Notes under the pieces: generated by a model
The model's input: only the letters and a program-made list of their open reading frames with translations
The model's database searches: none
Told to the model about the DNA's origin: nothing
Made by a program: the position numbers and the translations under genes
Origin: Mucilaginibacter sp. SMC90
GTDB taxonomy: Bacteria; Bacteroidota; Bacteroidia; Sphingobacteriales; Sphingobacteriaceae
NCBI RefSeq assembly: GCF_022811725.1
Contig: NZ_CP094527.1
Location: forward strand, 2,480,001 to 2,544,000
Length of the DNA stretch: 64,000 nt
Reading direction: 5' to 3'
In this document: positions 26,840 to 35,975 of the stretch, piece by piece
How the letters are laid out: each line of letters begins with the position of its first letter
Numbering within the stretch: the stretch's first letter is position 1

Positions 26840-27640
26840 ATGATTTTATTTCCGAATGCAAAAATAAACATCGGCCTTAATATTACCGAACGCCGGCCGG
26901 ATGGTTATCATAATCTCGAAACCATTTTTTATCCTATCGACATTAAAGACGCTCTTGAAGTAGTGAAGAGCGACAAGCTCAGCTTCACCTCAACAGGTCT
27001 GGACATTCCCGGTCTGTTAGAGGATAATCTTTGCGTTAAAGGGTATCATATGCTTAAGCAGGATCATGACCTGCCGCCGGTGAGTATTCACTTGCATAAG
27101 CATATCCCGATAGGTGCAGGGTTGGGTGGCGGTTCATCTGATGCGGCGTTTTTTATCAGGCTAATGAATGATGAATTTAAACTCGGATTATCCATTGACG
27201 AGATGACTGATTATGCGCGTCGCCTTGGTGCCGACTGCGCTTTTTTTATCGAGAATAAACCTGTGTTTGCTTTTGAACGGGGCGACGAATTTGAGAGTAT
27301 CAAACTCGACCTGTCAGGTTACAAAATAGCATTGGTGATGCCGCCCATTCATGTGTCTACCGGCGAGGCTTTCCGTGGTATAAAACCAACTCCTGTGAAA
27401 GACTCTCTGTTTGATCTGATCAACGAGCCAATAGCCGACTGGAAGAAGTTAATTAAAAATGATTTTGAGCAAACCGTGTTTAAAAATCATGTGGAGATCC
27501 GTGGCGTAAAAGCTGCCCTTTATGAGGCCGGTGCCATCTACTCCAGCATGAGCGGAAGCGGCGCATCCGTGTTCGGGATTTTTGCTGATACTCCCGACCT
27601 GAAATTTCTGGAAGCAGAGAACGAAGTGTTCTATTTATGA
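26840..27640 (+). CDS. ispE: 4-diphosphocytidyl-2-C-methyl-D-erythritol kinase
   Basis: GHMP-family kinase of 266 residues, the fourth step of the MEP isoprenoid pathway, phosphorylating the 2-hydroxyl of CDP-ME. The start is FPNAKINIGLNITERRPDGYH. The ATP-binding glycine-serine loop is PIGAGLGGGSSDAAFF near residues 91-106, and the C-terminal block is YSSMSGSGASVFGIF. Its length is slightly below the E. coli enzyme (283). Other MEP genes are not nearby. Confidence 0.95.
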   Translation: MILFPNAKINIGLNITERRPDGYHNLETIFYPIDIKDALEVVKSDKLSFTSTGLDIPGLLEDNLCVKGYHMLKQDHDLPPVSIHLHKHIPIGAGLGGGSSDAAFFIRLMNDEFKLGLSIDEMTDYARRLGADCAFFIENKPVFAFERGDEFESIKLDLSGYKIALVMPPIHVSTGEAFRGIKPTPVKDSLFDLINEPIADWKKLIKNDFEQTVFKNHVEIRGVKAALYEAGAIYSSMSGSGASVFGIFADTPDLKFLEAENEVFYL

Positions 27641-27718
27641 TATCGGATTTCGGATGTTCGATTTCGGAGTTGCTCAGCTGGTGGCTTTAAAATTTCGACA
27701 AATGCATCAATATTAAAG

Positions 27719-27812
27719 CGTCATTGCGAGGCACGAAGCAATCCCAAACTGTACAGAGAAACTTGCATAGCTGCTCTGCTAACAGGGGATTGCTTCGTGC
27801 CTCGCAATGACG
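27719..27812. repeat. Palindromic interspersed element, CGTCATTGCGAGG family, copy C (94 bp)
   Basis: 27-base perfect arms with the variable base C paired to G. The central part matches the copy A size class. It is located between convergent ispE and the dehydrogenase and is followed by CTTTTTTAC, so it could also end transcription toward the right. Confidence 0.85.
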
Positions 27813-27860
27813 CTTTTTTACTTTTGAACAAATCCGAAATCGAACATCCGAATTCCGAAA

Positions 27861-28748
27861 TCAGAGCCCTGCATCTTCACTTACGCCGCGTCCTATTCCT
27901 TCTACCCAATCGCTCTCGCCCCAGCCCCTGGCTACGGCTGTTAATAAGCGCCCGTGTACGGCGTTTGCAATGGGCATGGGCATCTCGCTTGTCTGCGATA
28001 ATTTGAATGCCAGGCGCGCATCCTTGTACCCTAATTTTGCTTTGAAGCCTACCGGTTGATATTGTTTGCCGGCAAGGGCTTTACCATAGTTCTGAAAGAT
28101 GGGGGCGTTGAAAAGCGTCGAGCTGAAAAAGTCGGAAACCAGCGTTCTGCTCAGTCCGTTTTTTTCGGCAAGGGTGAATGCCTCAGCCATCATTTCCATT
28201 GATGCCATGATCATAAAATTACCGGCAATTTTAACCACGTTTGCTCCTCCGGCCGTAGGGCCAAAATCTACTACTTGCTGGCCCAGTAAATCAAGGATGG
28301 GGCGGGCATCAGCTTTGGTTTGTTCATCGCCCGAAATGCAGATCCACAGCTTACGTGCCGCTGCCGCTTCAGGGCGTCCGAATACGGGAGAGGCAAGGTA
28401 ACGGCTGCCCGCCTGTTCATGTAATTTGGCAAGTTCTACAGATGTTTCGGGCGAAATTGTGCTCATAGATATGTGCACAGCATTTGGCTGTAGCGTTTTT
28501 AAAATTCCGCCGTCGCCTACAGTCGATTCTCGCAGCACTTCATCGTCCGACACCATTGTGATCAAAAATGGCACATCGGCCGCTGCTTCAGCCGGGCTCA
28601 GGCACTTGGTTACGTTGTCGGTGCCAAGCTCGTCTATTTTTGAAAGTGTGCGGTTGTAAACCTGCAGGTGGTACCCCGAATCGATAAGGTTTCTGGCTAT
28701 ACTGGTACCCATGTTACCAAGGCCTATAAATCCAATTTTTGTTTTCAT
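27861..28748 (-). CDS. NAD(P)-dependent beta-hydroxyacid dehydrogenase-like oxidoreductase
   Basis: Protein of 295 residues with an N-terminal Rossmann domain starting IGFIGLGNMGTSIARNLI, as in 3-hydroxyisobutyrate and tartronate-semialdehyde reductases. The all-helical C-terminal domain contains VVKIAGNFMIMASMEMMAEA, where the lysine is the usual catalytic residue. The substrate is unknown, and imine-reductase and glyoxylate-reductase relatives share this architecture. It is followed on the minus strand end-to-end by the LapA-like gene upstream (three-base gap), so they may be cotranscribed. Confidence 0.85.
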   Translation of the reverse strand: MKTKIGFIGLGNMGTSIARNLIDSGYHLQVYNRTLSKIDELGTDNVTKCLSPAEAAADVPFLITMVSDDEVLRESTVGDGGILKTLQPNAVHISMSTISPETSVELAKLHEQAGSRYLASPVFGRPEAAAARKLWICISGDEQTKADARPILDLLGQQVVDFGPTAGGANVVKIAGNFMIMASMEMMAEAFTLAEKNGLSRTLVSDFFSSTLFNAPIFQNYGKALAGKQYQPVGFKAKLGYKDARLAFKLSQTSEMPMPIANAVHGRLLTAVARGWGESDWVEGIGRGVSEDAGL

Positions 28749-28751
28749 ATG

Positions 28752-29030
28752 TTAGCTGATGTATTCTCTGTCTTCGTCACTTAGTGTATTGGTGTCATCT
28801 TTTTTGTGGATGGCGTCATGATAGCCTTCAATATCAAATTTTTGTTTTTTGGGCCAGGCCACAATCAGGCCCAGGATAAAACCGGTTACCGCAACCACCA
28901 GCATCATCATTAGTTTGGATACCCTGAAAGTGGCGAACAAAAATTTGAAGTAAACCTCATCGGTATTTTGCATCAGGACGATGGTAAGCAAAACAGCGAT
29001 GACTACAATGACTATTGTTTTAATGCTCAT
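28752..29030 (-). CDS. LapA-domain (DUF1049) membrane protein
   Basis: Protein of 92 residues with two membrane helices (TIVIVVIAVLLTIVLMQN and MMMLVVAVTGFILGLIVAW) joined by a short loop (TDEVYFKFLFATFRVSK), the layout of lipopolysaccharide assembly protein A domain proteins. The Lys/Asp-rich tail faces the cytoplasm. In E. coli LapA helps control LPS levels; its role here is not established. It is first in a two-gene unit with the dehydrogenase. Confidence 0.75.
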   Translation of the reverse strand: MSIKTIVIVVIAVLLTIVLMQNTDEVYFKFLFATFRVSKLMMMLVVAVTGFILGLIVAWPKKQKFDIEGYHDAIHKKDDTNTLSDEDREYIS

Positions 29031-30038
29031 GATGGATGTTGATTATAGAGTTAATACAATATCCGCTTTTTAAATGTTTAATAAAAATTGATCTCGGTTA
29101 AATCATTGTCATAAGATTGGGAAGGTTGAGTGGAGGTGAGGTTGGCGTACGTGCATTCAAATCTTCATCGCAGGATCAGATGTTACAGGTTTCAGCGTTC
29201 AACCTGATGTTTTGTTTTTGACCCGCTGAAAACTCCTTTGTTAAAAAATGGAGCGATCTTAAACATGATGAAAATTTCCAGGTGTTTTTCATCTGCAAAA
29301 ACTGGGACTATCAGCGCCCTTTAAATTCAACACAACAGTAAATTCTCCTCTCAAATTTTCCTTCTCCAAATTGTATGAGAGTGCTGAAAATTTATCGCGA
29401 AAATGTTTTTTGTATACAAGCGGGAGAGATGCTGCGATTTTTTTCGATTCCTGAATATTTACTTCACTACACTTTGTAAAAATGAATCCGGCCCTGTTGC
29501 TTTTAGGAGCTTTACGTTAAATAAATATATTCAATTATTTGATTATTAATTTTATATGACACTTTTAAAAAGCTAAAATTAAAAATGCTATTATTTTTAG
29601 CTTTTTATGATTTTACTTGCGTTGGTTTTGTTAAATTAAATATTCAATTAAATAATATAAATATCTGATTTTTAATTTTATATTTTTATTATATAAATTA
29701 ATTATTAAAATTTTATTAGCGATTGAAATGAATTAAGATGTAATTCTTAGGGTTTTGGGATAGGAGTTTTTATTTTGGTTTTAGTACACTAAGCTAAAAA
29801 TGGATTTTGCCGCTGTTTTGCTCTGAAGTACTGAGTGGACCCAGAATGCCTCAAAAAATTAGAATCGCTTAGAGGGGCTAAAAATGGCTTGCAGGGGCAA
29901 TGGTATTTTACCCCTACTGTGGTGCTGATAAGAGAAAAATGCGGATGAGTTTAAGCTTATGTGCGACTATTGGATGGCCGACAATGACATGGTTTTTATA
30001 AACTACAGATGTTAAGTGCGGGTACGGAAAAGCGAAAT
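29031..30038. other. 1 kb region without a supported gene, strongly AT-rich in the middle
   Basis: I see no convincing coding frame. Bases 29500-29760 are almost all A and T. Bases 29567-29606 form a stem (AAAAAGCTAAAA / TTTTAGCTTTTT). From 29833 to 29910 three loosely similar segments occur: GAGTGGACCCAGAATGCC, GAGGGGCTAAAAATGGC and GCAGGGGCAATGG. A 27-codon open stretch ends at 30015 with DYWMADNDMVFINYRC. This could be the relic of a lost gene or insertion sequence, but the evidence is thin. Confidence 0.4.
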
Positions 30039-30941
30039 TTAGGCCCTGTTTTTACGCCTGGTAATTTGCTTTTGGGCAACAGGGTATAAGAAGATCGTAG
30101 ACAAAATAAGGAGCGCGCCACCCCAAAATCCCAGCGTCATTTTGTTCATATCGCCAAAAAAAATAAACGACATAATGATGCCATATACCGGCTCAAGGTT
30201 GGTGATGAGCGCAACCCTGAAGGCCGAAAGCTCGCGCATTACGGATACGCCTGCAACATAAGCAAGCGATGTACACACGGTGCCAAGCAGCACCAGGTAG
30301 CCGATATCTGCAGGCTTCAGCAGCATAGCCCGGGTATAGCCGGAGGTGATAAAAAGGTATATCGAGATCCAAACGAAGGCTCCGGAAAGCTCATAAAATG
30401 CAATAACAGGAGCCTGTATTTTTTGAACCTGGCGTGAATTAATGATAGAGAAAAGACTGGCGCAAACGGCGCTTACGAGCCCGGCTATGATACCCTTAGT
30501 GTATCTTCCTTCAAATTTAAAAATTAAAACGATGCCTGAGATAATTAAAAGGCCGGCCAGTATTTCAAGTTTTGAAATACTTTTTTTATTGATGATCGGC
30601 TCAAAAATGGCGGTGAAAAGTGTGATGGAAGAGAGGCAAACCAGGGTAACTGCAACGGTTGAAAGTTTAATAGCAGCGAAGAAAAGGATCCAATGGCCAC
30701 CCACGATTGCGCCCGTGCACACCAATTTGATCAGCGTTTTGGTGTCGACCTTAAAATCGGTTTTGTTGAATTTGAAATACAAAAACAGCGATAAAAAGGC
30801 AATAAATACCCTATACCACACCAATTGTACGGCAGAAATGGTGATCAGAGCGCCTAAAATTCCGGTAAATCCCCACACAAAAACCGTAAAATGGAGGATA
30901 ATTAGGTTCTTATTTAAGGTAGAAGGGGTGTTTTGTGCCAT
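30039..30941 (-). CDS. DMT-superfamily (EamA) transporter
   Basis: Integral membrane protein of 300 residues with about ten spans and two EamA repeats: the first near LIILHFTVFVWGFTGILGALI, the second near KGIIAGLVSAVCASLFSIIN with PVYGIIMSFIFFGD. Such proteins export or import metabolites; the substrate cannot be told. Its start codon overlaps the LptF/G-type permease stop by one base, indicating translational coupling. Confidence 0.85.
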   Translation of the reverse strand: MAQNTPSTLNKNLIILHFTVFVWGFTGILGALITISAVQLVWYRVFIAFLSLFLYFKFNKTDFKVDTKTLIKLVCTGAIVGGHWILFFAAIKLSTVAVTLVCLSSITLFTAIFEPIINKKSISKLEILAGLLIISGIVLIFKFEGRYTKGIIAGLVSAVCASLFSIINSRQVQKIQAPVIAFYELSGAFVWISIYLFITSGYTRAMLLKPADIGYLVLLGTVCTSLAYVAGVSVMRELSAFRVALITNLEPVYGIIMSFIFFGDMNKMTLGFWGGALLILSTIFLYPVAQKQITRRKNRA

Positions 30942-32044
30942 TATTTTGGAGCTTTTAAAAGCAGGTAGTAACCTAAAATGCCGAAAATGATGTTAGGAAT
31001 GAACACCGCTATCAATGGGGTCATACCTCCTTTTACCGAAAATACCAGGGCAAACCGCTCTAATATAATATAAGCGAAGCATAATAAAATGCCTATTCCC
31101 AATGGCAGGCCAACGCCGCCGCGCACTTTTCTTGACGATATTGAAACGCCGATAAGCGTAAGTACAAACGCCGATAAAGGGTACACAAAGCGGTGATATT
31201 TTTCAAAATAAATAGCTTTCAGATACTCAGGCCTGCGTAGTTTTTCTTTGTCGATATTCTTGTTCAGATCGCTTAATGACATAGCCTGATACACGTTATC
31301 ATAAACAATAAAATCGCTCGGGTGCATATCCAAAACAGTGTCTTTAGGGGCGTCACTTTTAATAAATTGCTCCTTCATCCCCCTGATATATTTAACGCTG
31401 TAGTTCTTGAGCGACCATATTCTTTTTACAGAATCGTACTGGATGGTGTTGGCAATTAGTTTCTCGCGCAAGGTATCTCCGTTAAATTTTTCCATTATAA
31501 AATTATAACCGAGGTGTGTTGTAGGATCGTAATTGGCGAGATAAACAAACGTGTGTTTGTCAATCTGCATATGTACCTCCACTTTGGTAGGGTCATTATC
31601 CATCATGCCATTCGCGTTTTCAAAGTCGATTTTGAGCCTGTTTGTATACGGAATGAGATATACATTTGCAAAAAACGATACCACAAATATGATAGACGAT
31701 GCAATTACATACGGCCTTAAAAAGCGATTAAAGCTTACTCTTCCGCTCAGGATCGGCACAATTTCTGTTTGGTTTGCCATCTTGGCCGTGAAGAAAATTA
31801 CCGCCAAAAAATTGATCAGTGGCGATAGCATATTAAGATAAAATGGAATAAAACCGGCGTAATATCTAAACACAATATCATGGAAACTTGCGTGTTTATT
31901 CAGGAAGTTATCCAGCTTTTCCGACACATCAAATACTACAGATATCACCGTGAAAATACCCATAGTGAAGATAAAAGTACCCAGGTATTTTCCAATAATA
32001 AACCTGTCGATGATCTTTAAATGTTTATGAAAAAAAGCTTTCAT
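30941..32044 (-). CDS. LptF/LptG-family permease
   Basis: Protein of 367 residues with a six-span pattern: an N-terminal pair around LGTFIFTMGIFTVISVVFDV and IPFYLNMLSPLINFLAVIFF, a large periplasmic beta domain (residues 120-275), and C-terminal spans FVYPLSAFVLTLIGVSISS and GLPLGIGILLCFAYII. LptF and LptG form the transmembrane part of the LPS-extracting ABC transporter. Only one of the pair is here, and the partner LptB is not seen. F versus G cannot be assigned. It lies 65 bases downstream of tgt in the same direction. Confidence 0.85.
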   Translation of the reverse strand: MKAFFHKHLKIIDRFIIGKYLGTFIFTMGIFTVISVVFDVSEKLDNFLNKHASFHDIVFRYYAGFIPFYLNMLSPLINFLAVIFFTAKMANQTEIVPILSGRVSFNRFLRPYVIASSIIFVVSFFANVYLIPYTNRLKIDFENANGMMDNDPTKVEVHMQIDKHTFVYLANYDPTTHLGYNFIMEKFNGDTLREKLIANTIQYDSVKRIWSLKNYSVKYIRGMKEQFIKSDAPKDTVLDMHPSDFIVYDNVYQAMSLSDLNKNIDKEKLRRPEYLKAIYFEKYHRFVYPLSAFVLTLIGVSISSRKVRGGVGLPLGIGILLCFAYIILERFALVFSVKGGMTPLIAVFIPNIIFGILGYYLLLKAPK

Positions 32045-32109
32045 CTGAAGGTTATTTGATTGTTATTACTCATGTTTTTCATGGAATTTTTTTTGAGTTC
32101 CTGATGCTT

Positions 32110-33240
32110 TTATAAACGCTGACCAAGGCGTTTTACCATCATGTTCTTCCAATCGTAAAACTCGCCTGCAATGATTTTTTTTCGCGCTTCTTTAACCAGC
32201 CAAAGGTAAAAATGCAGGTTGTGCAGTGTGGCTATCTGAGCACCAAGCATCTCGCCCGAGTGGATCAAATGACGCAAATAGGCCTTGCTGTAATCCCTGT
32301 CGGCAAACAGGTCGCTGTCATCTTCAATAGCCGAAAAGTCATTTTTCCACTTTTCGTTTTTGATATTGATGATACCGTTTTTTGTGAAAAGCATACCATT
32401 GCGCGCGTTGCGGGTTGGCATAACGCAATCAAACATATCAATACCGAGGGCTATATTTTCCAGGATATTTACAGGCGTGCCTACACCCATTAAATAGCGC
32501 GGTTTTTGTTGTGGTAATATATTGCAAACAATCTCGGTCATGGCATACATTTCTTCGGCTGGTTCGCCTACCGAAAGACCGCCTATCGCATTGCCTTCAC
32601 GCTCATAAGAAGCGATTACCTCGGCCGAACGTACACGCAGATCTTTATATACAGAGCCTTGTACAATTGGAAAAAGCGTTTGGCTGTAACCGTATTTTGG
32701 CTGGGTGCTGTCAAACCTGTCACAGCAGCGTTTCAACCAGCGATGGGTCATTTCTATCGACCTTTTTGCGTAGTTATAATCGCATGGGTAGGGGGTACAC
32801 TCGTCAAATGCCATGATAATATCAGCGCCGATTATGCGCTGGATATCCATTACGTTTTCGGGCGTAAAGAGGTGTTTTGATCCGTCGATATGCGAGCGGA
32901 AAGTAACACCTTCCTCTTTAATTTTACGTACTTCGGTTAATGAATACACCTGGTAGCCGCCGCTATCGGTTAAGATTGGCCCGTCCCAGCCATTAAATTT
33001 ATGCAGGCCACCGGCACTTTCAAGGGTATTTAAGCCCGGACGAAGATAAAGATGATAGGTATTACCCAATATGATCTGGGCCGAAATATCCTGTTTAAGC
33101 TCATGCTGGTGCACTGCTTTTACAGTGCCGGCGGTGCCTACAGGCATAAAAATAGGTGTTTGTATAGTACCGTGGTCGGTAGTGATCTCGCCGGCGCGGG
33201 CCTTTGAAAGCGGGTCTTGTGCTGTTAAGTTAAATTTCAT
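32110..33240 (-). CDS. tgt: tRNA-guanine (queuine) transglycosylase
   Basis: Protein of 376 residues that replaces guanine-34 of GUN-anticodon tRNAs by preQ1 in queuosine synthesis. The TIM-barrel markers are all present: TDSGGYQVYSL near 91-101, AFDECTPYP near 144, GGLSVGEP near 220 and the nucleophile region DMFDCVMPTRNAR near 268. The zinc site normally formed by CxCxxC before SRAYLHHL is absent: residues 300-318 (NDFSAIEDDSDLFADRDYS) contain no cysteine, while H340 in TLHNLHFYLW remains. My recollection is that other Bacteroidota enzymes share this, so it is probably functional. Confidence 0.93.
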   Translation of the reverse strand: MKFNLTAQDPLSKARAGEITTDHGTIQTPIFMPVGTAGTVKAVHQHELKQDISAQIILGNTYHLYLRPGLNTLESAGGLHKFNGWDGPILTDSGGYQVYSLTEVRKIKEEGVTFRSHIDGSKHLFTPENVMDIQRIIGADIIMAFDECTPYPCDYNYAKRSIEMTHRWLKRCCDRFDSTQPKYGYSQTLFPIVQGSVYKDLRVRSAEVIASYEREGNAIGGLSVGEPAEEMYAMTEIVCNILPQQKPRYLMGVGTPVNILENIALGIDMFDCVMPTRNARNGMLFTKNGIINIKNEKWKNDFSAIEDDSDLFADRDYSKAYLRHLIHSGEMLGAQIATLHNLHFYLWLVKEARKKIIAGEFYDWKNMMVKRLGQRL

Positions 33241-33250
33241 TTTAGGGTTG

Positions 33251-33258
33251 CAAAATTA
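33251..33258 (-). promoter_or_regulatory. -7 element of tgt, suggesting a very short leader
   Basis: On the minus strand TAATTTTG matches TAnnTTTG, ending ten bases from the tgt start codon. That places the transcription start within a few bases of the ATG. No matching -33 box at proper spacing is seen. Confidence 0.4.
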
Positions 33259-33442
33259 GCAAAAAAAAGCCTCATACCCGCTCTTTCAAAGCCTGAGGTA
33301 GTATAAATGCTATTTATAAACGTGCTGAATATTAAAACCATGTTAATTAAATAGCTTTTATTTTAAAGGAATTAAATAAGCGTATGTTAAACTTCAAATT
33401 AACGCGGATATTGGCGGTTAATTTCATTGATTTTTAACAAAT

Positions 33443-34585
33443 TTGCCTCATTATTCTTTTTGTTTGGAAACGTACTTACACGACGCGCTTTTTATTCTTT
33501 TTCAGCTTTGTTTTATAGTTCAGCTGTATTATTTGGTAAGCAGGCATACCCGCCTTGCGGGATATAAACCCGCCGAAGGGCCGCCGCCTCAGGTTATGAT
33601 CCCTGTTTCGGTAATTATAAGCGCCCGTAACGAGGCCCGTAATTTGCAAGATAATTTACCCGCTATACTTGAACAAAAGTACCCCGATTTTGAGGTAGTT
33701 GTCATCAACGATTGCTCATACGATACGTCTGACGAGGTGCTTGAGCTCCTTCAAAAACAGTATCCGCGTCTTAAGGTTGTTACTATTACAGAACATGACC
33801 GCTTTAAAACCGGGAAAAAATTTGCCCTAACGCTGGGAATCAAAGCCGCAAAAAACGAGTATCTTTTATTTACCGATGCAGATTGTAAGCCGGCTTCCGA
33901 AAACTGGATCAGCCGTATGGCTGCCAATTTTACCAGCGGTGTGCAAATAGTTTTAGGTTATTCCCCATATTATAAAGCAGGTGGCTTTATCAATACTTTT
34001 ACCAGGTTTGAGACGATAAAAACGGCTACTAATTACCTTTCGAGCGCGTTAACGGGCGATCCCTATATGGGTATTGGCCGTAACCTGGCCTATACAAAAA
34101 CGCTGTTTTTTAGTGCAAAAGGCTTTGCTTCGCATATGCATGTAATATCGGGCGATGACGACCTGTTTGTTAATCAGCACGCCACTCCTGATAATACAGT
34201 GGTTGAACTAAATCCCGAATCGTTTATGTTTACTGAAGCTAAAACCACATTTAAATCATGGTTTAAGCAAAAAAAACGACACATGGGGGTAGGCAAACTG
34301 TATAAAAACCAGCACAGGCGTATGCTTAGTTTTGATGCAGTTAGTGGATTCATATTCTATATTTTGTTGATATTATTCCTTATTTTGCGATATGAGCCTT
34401 TACTGGCATTAGGTTTGTGCACTTTTCGATTGATATTACAATCGGCCATTTATAATCGTATATTTAGAAAACTTAATGGTAAAGACCTTTTGTTGTATCT
34501 CCCCTTTTTTGACATATTATATTATATGTATTTAAACGTTTTTGGATTGATCGGTACCTTTTTAAAAACTACTCAATGGAAATAA
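33443..34585 (+). CDS. Membrane-bound family 2 glycosyltransferase
   Basis: Protein of about 380 residues. A first span (ILFQLCFIVQLYYLVS) precedes the GT-A domain (VSVIISARNEARNLQDNL near residue 54, FTDADC with the DxD metal site near 149). The sequence ends with two or three spans (FIFYILLILFLILRY, LLLYLPFFDILYYMYLNVFGLIG). Sugar donor and acceptor are unknown. The start is uncertain: the only in-frame initiation codon that keeps the first span is TTG at 33443, while the first ATG (33597) would remove it. The stop overlaps the sigma-factor start by ten bases. Confidence 0.8.
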   Translation: MPHYSFCLETYLHDALFILFQLCFIVQLYYLVSRHTRLAGYKPAEGPPPQVMIPVSVIISARNEARNLQDNLPAILEQKYPDFEVVVINDCSYDTSDEVLELLQKQYPRLKVVTITEHDRFKTGKKFALTLGIKAAKNEYLLFTDADCKPASENWISRMAANFTSGVQIVLGYSPYYKAGGFINTFTRFETIKTATNYLSSALTGDPYMGIGRNLAYTKTLFFSAKGFASHMHVISGDDDLFVNQHATPDNTVVELNPESFMFTEAKTTFKSWFKQKKRHMGVGKLYKNQHRRMLSFDAVSGFIFYILLILFLILRYEPLLALGLCTFRLILQSAIYNRIFRKLNGKDLLLYLPFFDILYYMYLNVFGLIGTFLKTTQWK

Positions 34586-35181
34586 ACGCCAACTTTACCG
34601 AAAATGCAAAGAATGATTTTCACCTGGTAGTGAAAGCCAGGCAAGGAGATCAAAAAGCTTATGCTGATCTGATGCACCGTTATAAAGATTCGATTTATTT
34701 TATGGTGCTGAAGATGGTAAACAACAAAGAAGATGCAATGGACCTGACGGTAGAAACGTTTGCCAAGGCATTTGAGAAGCTTGAAAAATACCAGCCTGAT
34801 TTTGCTTTCAGTACATGGCTTTTCAGGGTTGCGACTAATAATTGTATTGATTTTATTCGCAAAAAGAAACTAAGCACCATGTCTATCCATGGTATGATGG
34901 ACGACGAAGGTGATGAAAAGCCGCTGCAAATTAAAGCTGATATCCTCAATCCCGAAGAAACTTCAATTAAAAAACAACAAACGCAGGAGCTGAAATTGCT
35001 GATTGAAAGCTTGCCAACACGCTACAGAAACCTCATTACTTTGCGTTATTTTGATGAGCTTTCGTACGAAGAAATAGCCCAGCAGCTCGACCTTCCGTTA
35101 GGGACTGTAAAGGCTCAGCTATTTAGGGCGAGGTACCTGCTTGGCAATATTATTAACCGTTTTAACAGGGATGACATCTGA
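34576..35181 (+). CDS. RNA polymerase sigma factor, ECF type
   Basis: Protein of 201 residues with sigma region 2 (MHRYKDSIYFMVLKMVNNKEDAMDLTVETF, then FSTWLFRVATNNCIDFIRKK) and region 4 (LPTRYRNLITLRYFDELSYEEIAQQL, LPLGTVKAQLFRARYLL). It belongs to the ECF group with no long C-terminal extension. It overlaps the glycosyltransferase upstream and rsmG downstream by ten and eleven bases, so all three are translationally linked. No anti-sigma gene is beside it, unlike many ECF factors. Confidence 0.93.
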   Translation: MEINANFTENAKNDFHLVVKARQGDQKAYADLMHRYKDSIYFMVLKMVNNKEDAMDLTVETFAKAFEKLEKYQPDFAFSTWLFRVATNNCIDFIRKKKLSTMSIHGMMDDEGDEKPLQIKADILNPEETSIKKQQTQELKLLIESLPTRYRNLITLRYFDELSYEEIAQQLDLPLGTVKAQLFRARYLLGNIINRFNRDDI

Positions 35182-35797
35182 AATAATTCTACAATATTTT
35201 CCTGATTTAAGTGCTGAACAACGCGAACAATTTGAAAAATTGCCTGCGTTATATGAACATTGGAACAGCCAGATCAATGTGATTTCGCGCAAGGATATTG
35301 ATCTTTTATATGAACGCCATGTGCTTCATTCGCTTGGGATTGCTAAAGTTATGGCTTTTTTACCTGGCGAAAATGTACTTGACGTAGGTACAGGCGGAGG
35401 CTTTCCCGGCATTCCGCTGGCTATATTGTTCCCCGAAACCCAATTCCATTTGGTTGATTCCATCGGGAAAAAAATCAAAGTTGTAACTGAAGTTGCATCA
35501 GCTTTGGGCCTTAAAAATGTAAAGGCATCGCACTCAAGGGCCGAGCAAATTGCTGATAAATTTGACTTCGTAGTATCGCGTGCAGTTACCCAGTTAAAAG
35601 ATTTTTATCCCTGGATAAAAGGTAAATTCAATAAACAATCGAACAATAAATTGCCTAATGGTATCCTGTATTTGAAGGGCGGCGATCTTGAGCAGGAGAT
35701 CAAAGAATCGGGCTTAAAGGTTACGCAATATCACTTGAAAGATTATTTCAATGAGGAGTTTTTTGACACTAAACAGGTGATATATGTGAAGGGATAA
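35171..35797 (+). CDS. rsmG: 16S rRNA (guanine(527)-N(7))-methyltransferase RsmG
   Basis: SAM-dependent enzyme of 208 residues (ATG at 35171) that methylates G527 in 16S rRNA, a site linked to streptomycin sensitivity. The SAM motif is VLDVGTGGGFPGIPLAI near residues 69-85. NVISRKDIDLLYERHVLHSL near 38 and FDFVVSRAV complete the pattern. An upstream frame start at 35141 is disfavoured since it lies inside the sigma gene. RsmG with a sigma factor and glycosyltransferase is an unusual operon composition. Confidence 0.94.
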   Translation: MTSEIILQYFPDLSAEQREQFEKLPALYEHWNSQINVISRKDIDLLYERHVLHSLGIAKVMAFLPGENVLDVGTGGGFPGIPLAILFPETQFHLVDSIGKKIKVVTEVASALGLKNVKASHSRAEQIADKFDFVVSRAVTQLKDFYPWIKGKFNKQSNNKLPNGILYLKGGDLEQEIKESGLKVTQYHLKDYFNEEFFDTKQVIYVKG

Positions 35798-35833
35798 CTG
35801 CCCGTTTTCACTATCATTATCTGTAATAAACCC

Positions 35834-35866
35834 AGACTTACGAAGTTTTTAAAACTTCGTAAGTCT
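35834..35866. repeat. Interspersed palindrome, family GACTTACGAAG, copy 2
   Basis: Arms AGACTTACGAAGTTTT and AAAACTTCGTAAGTCT around one base, sharing the full arm core of the copy at 11082-11112. It lies 36 bases after the rsmG stop. Confidence 0.75.
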
Positions 35867-35975
35867 TTACCTGCTTATGCTGCTTTTAAGCAGAGCCTTG
35901 CCCGCAAATCTTCGCCTGGCAAAGTGGTATAACCCTTTTGTCAAAGCCAATATTTCTTTAATTCGCAATGTGTTT

